DNA of 64,000 nucleotides from Grammothele lineata. Lineage: Eukaryota; Basidiomycota; Agaricomycetes; Polyporales; Polyporaceae. This document shows, one piece after another, positions 1 through 10,907 of this stretch. The position numbers and the translations under genes are program-made. The notes beneath the pieces were generated by a model, which did not search any database, was not told where the DNA came from, and was given only the letters and a program-made list of their open reading frames with translations. The stretch spans positions 62,001 through 126,000 of the forward strand of contig NDFF03000396.1 in NCBI GenBank assembly GCA_002150815.3, in the 5' to 3' direction. The first letter of the stretch is position 1. Each line of letters starts with the position of its first letter.

Positions 1-449
1 TGTACAACGTATGCTTGGACCGTCAGGAGTTTACCGGCTGACTGTGAACAGTTAGAACTCAAACCATTGAAGACAATCGCGTCCAGTGCCATCATTCTTC
101 TATCTGTGTTGATGGCTCAGGGACTATGCATCAATTCTCTCCTTTCCCACTACTGTTCGTCTGTGACGGTCAGCCGCCTCCGAATTTGCTGAGAACAGGT
201 TTTGGTATGCGTCTTTGGGAACTCTCGTCTCCGTTTGGTAGGCAATCTGTTCGTGCATCCCGGAACTAATTGATTGAATGCCCGTAGTCATCATTTGACG
301 GGTTCTTATAATCTTGATCGGAGCTTTCAGGAGCCATATAGCGCGCTCGACTATGTCAGTGTAGTCATCTTGGGTCCCAGTCCTTTCTTCCTCTCTTTTC
401 TGTCGCTCCTTATCTTGTGTGGGCCTCTGACTCGATCTCTTTGTGGGAT
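1..449. other. Upstream region, no gene seen
   Basis: No supportable gene. The short open frames here have no recognisable domain and no signal peptide. The stretch before position 450 is CT-rich (about 370-420) and probably holds the promoter and 5' leader of the membrane-protein gene that starts at 450. Confidence 0.5.
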
Positions 450-1985
450 ATGGTTTCCAAAACGCCTGTATTATATGCCTTCGCTTGTCTTCTCTCTCAA
501 GTTGCCGCACAGTCCACCAACGCAACTTGTAGCAGCAATTTCGATTGGGTCAGTCTACGGCTTACTCTTTTGCTGTGTGCTCATATACTCATACTTTCAC
601 TTGTAGATGAAGAACTCGAAGGGACAAAGTCCATGCGAGGTGACAGCATGGCTATGGAACCCCTGTTTCTTCCCAGGTTCGTCGCCCGATGTGATTTTGT
701 AGTCTCACCTTCCAACGACCCCACATACTACAGACCCTTTTGTACCTGCACTGTGGAAACCTGGTGATCTCTATGGTGGCCCGCTGGAAAAGGACGGCCC
801 AAATCCGTGCCAATGCAACACGGTCGCGTTCGCAACAATAGCCGCCTGCGGGATCTGTCAAGGCTACGGAGATGGCGTAGTCCCGTGGGTGACATCGTTC
901 CCGTGGCTCTGAGCGTCGAGTTGACCAAGTCTATTTATCAGTTGGACCGTGTACTCACAGTATTGCGTGACGTTCAACATATCCGCGTCAGTTCAGTTGT
1001 TCTGAATAGACTTCATGGGGCACTCTTCTGATGCTCTGGATCGGACAGCTACCCTTTTGAAATCCCAGGTGCAACGGCCGTCCCAGCCTGGGCCTATCAG
1101 GATGTTACTGTGGGAATCCCTCCTTGAGATCATTAGAAGGCCTGATCATCAACCATCTTCTAGATTGAAAGTAAACTAGACGTCAACCAGGCCAAAGCTG
1201 TGGCAGATAGCGGTTCGTATGCGCCTCACTCGTAATTAGGAGAGATTCTGACGACTTAGGGTGATCGCTCTCTTCGCAGTTGCACCCGACAGCACGGCAC
1301 CCGGGTCGCCGGGATTAACATCTCCAAGTTCGAGCTCTTCTTCACAATCACAAGCCAATCAAGCTGCAACATCTTTCCTTTCTTCCTCTTCGCCTGTCTC
1401 TTCCAACCTATCCGTCGCCCATAGCCGAAGCTTATCAACGCTGACATCTACAGAGTCAAAGTCGGCCGTAGATTCCCTTCCCACCGCTCCAGCCACGTCG
1501 TCCTCATCTGCTTCCGGCTTGTCGGCACAAGCCGCCGATGCACCATCGTCCACGGCCGGCGGTGCAGCCGCTGCGAGTGCGCAAACACCTGCTAAACATA
1601 CCAGTCTCGGACCTATTGTCGGCGGCGTCCTTGGCGGTGTGCTGGGTCTACTCACAATCGGCCTCGCGTTCGCGTCCTGGATTTACTTCCGGAGGCGGCG
1701 CGAGACGAACTACCGGACGACCCTGTTTGCGAACACGGACGTCTTCGCTGACTGTGGCGAGTCATACTCCCACTCACCGACGTTGAAAGTCGACGCCGCT
1801 GCTATAAGGTATATCTACGTGAGTGCATCAGCGTGTGTTCCGCGTCTCGACTTGGCTGAGGAATTCATTATCGCCTGTAGAATCCTGATGATCCACGCAC
1901 ATACCCTCCGCCGTTGAGCGTGCTAGGTCGTTTGGATGGATTGATCTCGTCTTCCGAGCCCGAGAGCAAGTCGAAGCCTCGGTGA
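450..1985 (+). CDS. Secreted single-pass membrane protein with Cys-rich ectodomain
   Basis: Eight exons splice in frame: 450-548, 607-676, 734-888, 961-986, 1049-1109, 1164-1212, 1280-1818 and 1881-1985, giving about 367 residues. The N-terminus is a clear signal peptide (MVSKTPVLYAFACLLSQVAA). A short ectodomain follows with a CQCNTV...CGICQG cysteine pattern and an IPGATAVPAWAYQDV segment. Next come a Ser/Ala/Thr-rich stalk of about 110 residues, one membrane helix (IVGGVLGGVLGLLTIGLAFA), a stop-transfer RRRRE and a short cytoplasmic tail. This plan (signal peptide, Cys-rich head, Ser-rich mucin-like stalk, one helix) recurs in many basidiomycete cell-surface proteins whose function is unknown. 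A role as a wall or environment sensor is only a guess. Several exons are tiny (26-70 nt), so the early junctions are less certain than the long stalk exon. Confidence 0.75.
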
Positions 1986-2749
1986 GGTAATTGATGGTGT
2001 GCGTTGTTGTGGCGAGTAGCAAGTCTGACGTCATCCCACCGTTCTTGCATCCGTTGACCATTCAGCCCCATTACGTAGTAGCGTACTCGCCTGGTGCCCC
2101 GCACGCCCTTAGCTCTGCCGCGGGTTCCTGTACACGGAAACCGAGATTAAATATACCTACTCCGTCTTTCAAAAATGCGACCATTCGGCCTCCTGGGGTC
2201 AGAGCGAGCAGTTCGTATCCTCACATCCTCACTGCTCGCACCCCTTCTCTATAGGTGTTTCTTGAACTTCAAGGGCGCACTTCGGTACCGGAGGGCTACA
2301 ACATCGCGAGTACACTGCCGTCACGATGCACACCACTTCAGGCGAATGGTCTGCCTTCTGATAGGTCTTTGCGGGGACCGAGGACCGCAAAAACACATTA
2401 TCACGAGCGTGATCTCGGTTGGCACGCATCCGCGGTCGTAATCCATCAAAGCGATTGTATTGTTCAAAGCCGAGCAGTACAGCAAAAGGAAGGCATGCAC
2501 ATGTAGGGAATGAGCATAAAAACAGTCGAATGTTTAGTGGTGTAGACAGCTGGATACTGAGCCCCAGCGAAGCGAGATTAGCCAAGACTCGCGGGACGAA
2601 AGACAACATAGGGTTCACTCACAACCGACTAAAAAGTGGCTACAATATTCTCGGAAAGTGACGAACAGGACATCAAGGACAGTTTTGTAGGGTATGAGGT
2701 GTACGCAGGGTCGGGTATCGCCGAGAGTAGGGCCAGAGGATCGCAATTT
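1986..2749. other. Intergenic, convergent 3' ends
   Basis: About 760 nt lie between the tail of the membrane-protein gene (+) and the tail of the RRM gene (-). The short open frames on both strands lack recognisable motifs, so only 3' untranslated sequence and terminators are expected. Confidence 0.5.
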
Positions 2750-4512
2750 TCAAGCAACGTACGACGAGCGTAGGATAGGAGACGACGGCGTTGAGAATCT
2801 ATGAGCCGAAGAGTATGAGAAGTGCGCAGGCGGATCATAGCGAGGTCTATTCAGCATGTCAGTGAACGGAGAAGGGTGATGAGATGAACGACGTACGTGG
2901 TCGGAGCCGAGCTGGGACGTACTCCCGCCAACGGTACGTAGAGGAGTGGGGTGCCGTATCGTGATAGAGACTGAGGATCGACAGCCAGGAGACCACCCTT
3001 AGAGAGCGCAGCGAGATTAGCGTGTGAGAACTTAGAGCCAGGGTACACAGGCGTGACTGAAGCAAGAACACCATCGTGGGGTAGGCCAGGTTGGACGATG
3101 AAAGGCGCAGCGCGAGGGTTTAATCCAGCTTTTCCGTCACGATCGCCATCGAGACTCCGCACGAACTCCACGGTGATCGGCGCGTTGGAATAGGCTTGAC
3201 CGTGGAGTGCGTGCGCAGCCTCAGTAGCTTGGACGGCAGATACATATTCTACGATAGCGCTGACGTGAGTGTGGTCATCCGACGTAGAGGGTAAAATGTC
3301 AAGCTTCTTGATGTCGCCATAAGGTCCAAGGAGTGGATGCAAGTCGGAAACCTGGGCGAATAGAACAGCAGGCAAGTTCTTGATCAGAAGCGAGCATGTG
3401 GGCGCCGAAAGGTCCATGCTAGGAGGATGCTCAGTCGGAGGTGTTACAACAATGGAAGCCTGGAGGGGAGGAAGTGGGGAGAGCGCCGGGCTTAGGCTCT
3501 TCACTTCGAAGGGAGACGGCGACGGAGTGGGCGATGGATTGGTCAACACCGTGGCGCGATCTCCTCCGTCAAGGAAACCTACGGTACACAGCGTCAGACA
3601 GGAAGCGGATCAATGACCTTCAAACATACCCTCTGATCGTTGTACAACCGCCCAGGAAACGTCTATTACATGTCCTCTGCGTGCGATTACAACCCGAGCA
3701 AGTTGAAAATCACGGGATACTCACTTGACTTCCTTGCGGTTGAGCGCGTCCATTGCTGCCTTTGCCTCATGGTGTTGGCCCATGACGATGAAACCGCGCC
3801 TTCTGGATGCGTTGTCCACAGTAGCGAGAATCACTGCGTGTGAAACAGTACCGAAACGAGAAAAGATCTCGGCGAATTCGGTTCTAGTTTGCAATCAGAC
3901 GCATGCGCCCTGAGAGTAGTTACGCAACGCACTTTGTAAGATCGAACGGAAGTCCGAGGACGTATAGATTGCGGCGGATGTCCGGCTGCCTTCCGGCTTT
4001 TGTCATGCGAGGAGCTTCTGTCGATCGGACGGCTGTCACGACTCTGTGATGTCACATGAACGACGGAGAGGAGGAGCGACGCTGCTTCTGTGACTTACAG
4101 TGGGGTGCCATCGATATTGTATCCCGACATGCATAACGCTTTCCTGAGCGCGTTTCAACGATAAAAGTTACAGATGCGAATATCTACACTCACTTCGCCG
4201 CGTCTTGGGTGGTGAATGTCAAGGAGTAATATCTCCGACCGGCATCATATAGCTCTTCGCACTTATGAATGTCACCTACGACGAGGCGATCTCAGGAGGA
4301 CACGGTCAACGAGGGGACGAACACGATTACACACCGATGAGGTTGCTGAACAGGTCCAATATCTCGCGTCGCGAGACTATTAGTGGCAAAAGTCGTTAGA
4401 AACCGTGTTGCGAGTGAGGAAAGAAGGACGTACCCGCATCAGCAATACTCGTGACGTGTACCGTATGTGCTTCGCGGTTGAACCTAAAGAGGGGGTTAGG
4501 AGAGGGCGACAT
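2750..4512 (-). CDS. RNA-binding protein with three RRM domains
   Basis: The start at 4512-4510 (MSPSPNPLFRFNREAHTVHV) runs directly into the first RRM. Exons then join in frame down to the stop at 2750-2752, with the last junction at 2897/2846. RRM1 runs from HTVHVTSIADAVSRREIL to YNIDGTPLVVTAV. RRM2 has a good RNP2 (RRNLYVLGLP) and an RNP1-like RRRGFIVM. RRM3 begins CSLLIKNLPAVLF and follows a Pro/Ser-rich linker; its RNP1 is weak. The C-terminal 100 or so residues are low complexity and end near SSPILRSSYVA. The protein is about 460 residues. Three RRMs fit an mRNA- or splicing-associated regulator, but I cannot assign an orthologue. The gene is divergent from EXO1, with a 1.3 kb shared upstream region that contains a MITE-like element. 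Confidence 0.8.
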
Positions 4513-5820
4513 CCTTGACGGTCTGCTGAGCAAGAGATGAGTCCTTGTTCAGTGAAGCTCAGAGTAGGTATGAAACGACTAACAAGCAACGTAGGCGGGC
4601 GCAAGAGGCAAGAGAGGGAGGGGAGAAACAGGTTGAAGTCCAAGAATGCGCGGCATTGCCCGCTCGTCTGCCGTCCGTTTTGGTCCCCAGTACCTTCCCA
4701 CGCCACCGACGTGTCTTCTTGCGTCATGGGCACTTGTTGACCTCAACGACTCGTGGATGTCTTTGGCGGGTCACTTCCCGCTCGAGGCCCGAGTTCGACT
4801 CCGGATACGCACATAGGTGTCTAGGAGCATGCAAGACCCGCCCTTGCCGTGATGGCGATGTATTTTCTATCTCGAAGAGCGTCGCACTGCGACTTGTCCG
4901 AATCTACTATGTCGCATAGTGACTGTGCGACGGCGTGAGTTGTAAGCTTAGCGAGGATCAATAGACTGCTCGAAGTCGAACTTTCATCATGGTGCGATCT
5001 GGAGAGTAACTGGAAAAGATGTAACCTAAAAACACAATAAGGTAGATACGGCATGGGTGCTACAGATCGAGCACAGTGTGGTGAGTCGTGACGCGTACTG
5101 TACTATTTCACTCAATTCGAATTGTCACTGTCACAGGGCCCTCAGATGAACGAAATTTGGGCGCTCGTCACAGGTCACCACCGAGATCGTCGAATTTCGC
5201 CCACGCGCGCTTAGGAGCGTCGGGGGCGCGGCGCGCTGACGCGCGCCCAGATCGTCCTGAGTTCGTCGGAATCCCGCCCCATGTCACAGCTCACCGGGGC
5301 CGTTGTCGAAAATCGAAACCGAAATTTCCGTGTCACGCGTCACAGGGCCTGTCGAATTGAGTGAAATAGTACAGTACTAGAGCCTGAGTGCATAATGTAT
5401 GCCACAGAAAATCGATACTGAGACTCCGTTTCACGTCGAGAGATAATTGAGTTTCTATATGTTCTTCACAGTCGTTATGTAAACTAGTCCCATGCAGTTT
5501 CTAGTGCAACGTAAAGGCTTAGTTGTCAGTAGACTGAGGTCAGCAGCTAGACTTCAACTTGAACGTTACTGAGCCGGCATTTAAGCGAAGACAGAGCGAG
5601 GGCGTCTAATCGTGACCGGCAAAGTGACGGTGTCACTTGAATGACGCGCCGCGTTACGCGACGCGACGCGTTTGTTTGTCAGCCCTCGATTTGGCAAGCG
5701 GCTTTGACCAGCGACGCGACGTCCGGGGGCGTCCTTGCTGAGTCCCTTTTCGCCCCTCCCCGACACTCTCTACACTCTCATGCACCTGGATGAATCTCTT
5801 CGCTCTAACGACGCGTAACC
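4513..5820. promoter_or_regulatory. Divergent promoter region between RRM gene and EXO1
   Basis: About 1.3 kb separate the two ATGs. It holds the inverted-repeat element at 5096-5376. ACGCGT hexamers, the core recognised by MBF-type G1/S regulators in fungi, occur at 5091-5096, 5335-5340, 5666-5671 and 5811-5816; the last ends 5 nt before the EXO1 ATG. Whether any of these sites is used is inference. No gene is supported here. Confidence 0.45.
5096..5376. mobile_element. MITE-like element with 26-bp terminal inverted repeats
   Basis: A perfect 26-bp inverted repeat occupies 5095-5120 and 5352-5377 (GTACTGTACTATTTCACTCA and continuing). The dinucleotide TA sits at each end, at 5096-5097 and 5375-5376. 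The roughly 230 bp between the arms have no coding potential. Short size, long perfect terminal repeats and flanking TA fit a non-autonomous DNA transposon of the Tc1/mariner (TA-target) type. The family cannot be named without finding other copies. Confidence 0.7.
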
Positions 5821-8800
5821 ATGGGAATTTCTGGGCTTCTACCTCTCCTCAAAGATATCCAGACCAACAAGCACCTCTCCGAATTCCGAGGTCAAACTCT
5901 CGCGGTGGACGGATACGTGTGGCTTCATAGAGGCACGTATGGCTGTGCGAGGGAGATTGCCACTGGGAAGGCAACGTCAAAGTGAGTATACCTTCATTCT
6001 CGTCCCGTTCATGAATGCCCCTTCTGTGCCATACCCCACGAAGTCGTCTGTATGAATCGAAACACATGCCTCGAGACCAAAGCCCTCGCAATGCACCATT
6101 ACATACATCGGATGTCATGGTGGCATATGCTTGGAGCTGATTCGCACACTCGATTTCTGGTTTAAGCTCAGCCGTTATGACCGGTGTCGCGGCACGTCTA
6201 CATTTGAACCTTTCGTTGCGCATTCCGCAGACACACTTGCTGCCTCGAGGTTACGCAACTTTCTGGGGCGAGGAATAGGAGGCGCACATGCACTCAGATC
6301 GGAGAAACTAGTGTTCCTTCACGCATCGCGATCCTTCGTCATTAGTTCAAGCATTTGCCTTGTGTTCGATGCCGACGGCAGTACGTCATGGCATACTTCT
6401 TCCATTTAGAGCGACGCTGCTCCCGTCATGGACGACGGGTAGACCCGGACGCGCTTTCCCCTCGTTCCTCCGTGTCCGGACCGTGGTGTTCGATATCGAC
6501 GGCTCCACACTTCCACCACATTCACGGATGTCTGTCCGTGATTGTGGCGGTGGTCCAAATTTCATTCGGTCCGGTGCCTTATGGTTTAGACTACCAGGTT
6601 CTTCGTGAAATTTTCTACTATTCGTCCGTGCGCTCGGGATTGTCCAGGCCAAGGCTCGACAGGGTTTTACGTATGTTTCCGCATCCCTGGTCCATTATCT
6701 GCATTGAACCATAGCGACACACACCGGGCCACCCGTGCGGCTAGGCACTCGGCAGCTGTACCTTCTTGACTTTTGGAGCGGTTATGGTTGGTGCGTCGAA
6801 GCCTGCAATATGCGAGCTTGACGTGTCATCTTGCCCTCATGCGTACGTAAAACTGGCTATGAGTGCCCACCCCCTGTCACGTATACCTGCCTTCTGGCCG
6901 TCGCGGGCTCATTGTGGGCGTGAGTAAAACGTAATGCTTCACATCATCAGCGCGGGTGAATCGCGGAGAAACGCCGTCGAACCTTTTCTTCCACTACTAG
7001 CTCCTCTCTCACTCACTCTCTCAGAGAGTATTTCTGACTCACAACATTTGTTCCAGATATGTCGAATATGCAATGCACAGAGTGCGGCTCCTCCGCCACT
7101 ATGGAATTCAGCCCTATCTCGTCTTCGACGGTGGGCCGCTGCCCGCCAAGCAAGGAACCGAATCCGAGCGCAGGAAACGACGAGAGGAGAACCTTGCCCG
7201 GGCCAATGCGCTTGCGGCTCAAGGCAAACATAGCCAGGCCCGCGACTACTACGTGAAGTGCGTCGACGTCACTCCGCAAATGGCATATCAGTTCATCAAG
7301 GTGAGAATCTCGTGCGCTGGAAGATTGCCTAGCCCGTTCGAAGCACGCCACTCACATCTCTACGTCTGCTATGTTGCGTCTCGCGCGTTATGTCGTATGA
7401 CGGTTGCAGGCCCTGCGTGCAGAAGGCGTGTCGTACGTCGTGGCCCCATACGAGGCGGACGCGCAACTGGCATATCTCGAGCGGATCGGCCTCGTGGACG
7501 GGATCATCACTGAGGACTCGGACCTCCTCGTGTTTGGGTGCAAGAATGTGCTCTTCAAGTTTGACATGACGGCCGCCTCGGTGATGTGCATTACACGTAC
7601 CGATTTCGCCGCCGTTGCGTCGACCTCGGCCGGCGGGCTTTCCCTCGTCGGCTGGTCCGACGCGCAGTTCCGGGCGATGGCCATTCTTAGCGGGTGCGAC
7701 TACTTGCCCAGCATCCCCGGCATCGGGCTCAAGACGGCATGGCAGCTGCTCCGGAAACACAGGACGGTGGAGGCTATGGTCGGCGCGCTCCGCCTCGAGG
7801 GCAAGAAGAAGGTCCCAAGCGGATACCTCGACGACTTCCGGCTCGCTGAGAAGGTCTTCCTCCACCAACGCGTGTACGACCCTACGCAGGAGCGACTCGT
7901 CCATCTGACTCCGCTGCCTGACGGCGAGAGCTTGGAGGCGGAGAAGGAAGCCTATATCGGAGCGTGAGTGTCGAGCATGTCCTGCGCGTGTTGCCCCGTT
8001 CTGCGGATGCGCGGCCTCGTCGTGTCGCGCTCGCTGGGCTGTGGCCGCGTCATCGTGTGTTGGGCAGTCTGACTGACGCATTATTCGTATCTGCGTTCTG
8101 CCCATTTGCACGATCCGTCCGCGTTGCCCCCGAATAGGTATATCGAGCCATCTCTCGCGAAGAAGGTCGCGGAAGGCGACGCGTGCCCTATCAGCCTCCT
8201 CGCCATGGAAGACATCAACCCCGCCTTCGTCCCGCGCGCGATCCCAGTGCGCACCGCGCCTGTGGCCCGTCCAGAAAAGGGCAAAGGAACGGCTAAGGAG
8301 GCGCCCGCGGCGAAACCCTCCAGCGGAGGCCTGCTCAGCTTCTTCAGTAAGTCCGCACTCTCCGCGCCGCACCCCTTCTCCCTTCTCCTCCCCGTGCGCC
8401 CGCGCCCGTGCGCGCGGCCACGGCCGCACTACCTTTTGTGTTCGAACCCTTCTGATTGCGATTACGTGTCTGACGCGCAACAACCCCCGCGCAGCCCCAC
8501 AAGCCCGCCGCGATGCCGCCGTCACTTCAGCAGCTGCGACCGCGGCGAATATGCCTGCGCGCACCAACGCCGTGGTAGTAGTGTGCGATAGCGATGAAGG
8601 CGCACCTCCCCGTATTGCTACTACCCCGGCGACATCGCGGCCACCCATGTCGGTCGGCAAGCGGAGCGGGAAGCGCACCCTCGCGGACGTGATGGAAGAG
8701 GACTTGGTCGCAGCCCGCAAACGGCGGGCGCAGGAAGCTGCCGTCGCGCCCGCCCCCGCCACGCCCGCCGCCCCGCGCGCGCCGACGACGTCCAAGTTCT

Positions 8801-10907
8801 TCACGCACGGCCCGCCCCAGCGATCCGCATCGGACCCGCGGGGGGACCGGGCGTGGGCCCGGGGCCCGCCAGCAGGCCGCCCCATCCCTGGGCCGTCCGG
8901 GCTGTCTCTGTCGCAGCGCGATCCGATCTCGAACACGCACCCACAGGCGCAGAAGAACGGAAAGGAGAAGGAGCAGGAGAAGGAGAACGTGCCGTGCGAG
9001 CGGGCGAGCCCGGGCGCGGCCGAGGACGTAAGGGAAGACGACGACGTGGAGATGGGCGTGGACGCGGACGATGTAGTGGTTACGCAGGAGGACGGGTACG
9101 TCTCGCCCGCGGAGTCGCTCGGCCACTGGGACTCCCCGGACGTGTCCTCGCCGGGCCGTCCGTCGCAGACGGCCCGCCCTGGGGTGGACGATGAAGACGA
9201 CGACTGGGACGCGTTTGGAGATGCAGATATTCTTTCCAGCTCCCCGGTGCGGCGCACGGTCGACGCCCGATCGCATCAGACGCGCCACACCGTCGCCGAA
9301 CGCCTCGTCGTGCGGCCGCTGCCCCTTCGCCCGGTCATGAACACGAGCATAGGCAGGAGCAGCACCCGGCGCCGGTCTCTCCCCGCGCGATGCGCGGACT
9401 ACGACCACGACGACGTCGACCTAGAAGACGAAACCGGCACAGGGCGCACGCTCGAGGGCCCCGACCTGCGGGACGCCTTCGACGACTGGGACGAGATCAC
9501 GAGCGGCGGGGAGGACGCGGAGCTCGAGCCCGAGGACGTAAACAGCGCGTCCTCGGCGACCACGCCGACGCCGACCCCTATCACGCTGTCCAGGGCCGGC
9601 TCGGGCGTGCTCGCGGACGAGGGTAGTTCGGAAGAACTCGAGTTCGACGAGGGCGAGGACGGCGCCGCGCGATCGGCCGCCCGGCGCACGGCGGTCGCGA
9701 GCGGCTGGTGGGAGAAGTATGCGCGCAGCGGAAGAGGCATTGTCGGTGGTAGCAGCGGCAGCGGCCGCGGCCGCATTGACATTGGCATTGGCAACAACCA
9801 CGGCGCGAGCCACGATCGGGGGGTGAGTGCGTCCTTCCGTCCGTCTGTCAGTCATGTCCCTTCATTCCCGACGAATCTCCTCGGGCGGTAATTGGCTCAT
9901 TAATCTCTCTGCGTGTGGCCCCTCTGGCCTGCTGCTGCCCGTTGCGCCTGGCACATCTGCACTCGCGCCTGCTGAGTGCTCGTCTTCTGCCGTCGGGCGG
10001 CGTCGGCGGGCGGCCCTTGAACCTTGCCTGACCGGGCTGCGCCTCCGTCTCTCCTATCCTATCCTATCCGCATCCATATCGACTCGACATATCCATACGC
10101 GCATCCGCATCCGCATCCGTATCGAGGACATATCTGACCCCGTCCTTGCATCGTTCCAGAAACCACTCCGCGCCGGCGGCCCGCTCCGGCGAAGGGAGAC
10201 GACGATGACTCCAGACGGCCGGCAGCGGCCTCCGGCGCGCGAGCTCCTGCTGCACCACCACCAACAACAACAACAGGAACAGGCGCGGCCACACTCCGCA
10301 CCGCAGGCGTCGAAGCGCAGGGGGTTACTGCCGCCGCTGGACGATCTACGGGCGACGGGAACGCGGAAGAGCCTGACGTTCAGCAGCCCCGCGCCGCCGC
10401 GACAACAAGACGTCAGCATGACGCGCCGCGACGACGCCGTTCGGCGGTCCGGCCCTGTCGTCTCGGCCGCTCCTACTACCCCCACGGCCGCGGTCGCGGT
10501 CGCGGTTGCTGGTGGCGCGAAAGAGCACGGGAGCGGCGGATCTAGAGAGGACGAAGACGCGTCGGGATTGGCAAGGAATAGGCTGGAGCGGTTCAGGTGC
10601 GTGGGCGTGGACGCGGACGCGGACGTGGATCTCGATGCCTCCCCTCGCGCTTCCTCCCCATCTGCTTCTTTCTGCTCGCGCGCATCTCGTACGTACGCGT
10701 CGACAGACGTCGACGTACGCGCAGGTGGTTCGCACTTACACGCCCCACGGCGCGAGCGAACGAAAGAAAGGGGCAGATGGGGTGGGGGGGCGTGACGCGG
10801 ACGGCCGGATGTTGGGGCGAGCGTGAATGAGTTGAGTTGAGCGAACGAGAGGGGCTGACTTCGTCCTCGTTGTTTCGATCGAACGCCGCAGGTGGACGCC
10901 GCGATGA
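5821..10907 (+). CDS. EXO1: Exonuclease 1 (XPG/Rad2-family 5' nuclease)
   Basis: Seven exons (5821-5981, 7057-7300, 7410-7963, 8138-8346, 8495-9822, 10160-10596, 10892-10907) total 2949 nt, or 982 residues. The product is a 5'-3' dsDNA exonuclease and flap nuclease acting in mismatch repair and double-strand-break resection. The N-domain starts MGISGLLPLL. Asp30 and Asp78 (LVFDGG) fall exactly at the human EXO1 metal-ligand positions. The I-domain shows YEADAQLAYL, then EDSDLL, then SGCDYLPSIPGIG with the helix-two-turn-helix. The C-terminal half is long, acidic and disordered with a Q-run, as is usual for docking tails. It ends NRLERFR plus a five-codon last exon. The first intron is 1075 nt, unusually long for this genome. 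Large antisense open frames over this gene are GC-bias shadows. Confidence 0.93.

Noticed and set aside
7329..9257. 642-codon open frame antisense to EXO1
   Set aside because: Arg/Ala/Ser-rich and motif-free. It is explained by GC-rich codon use of the true EXO1 frame on the other strand.
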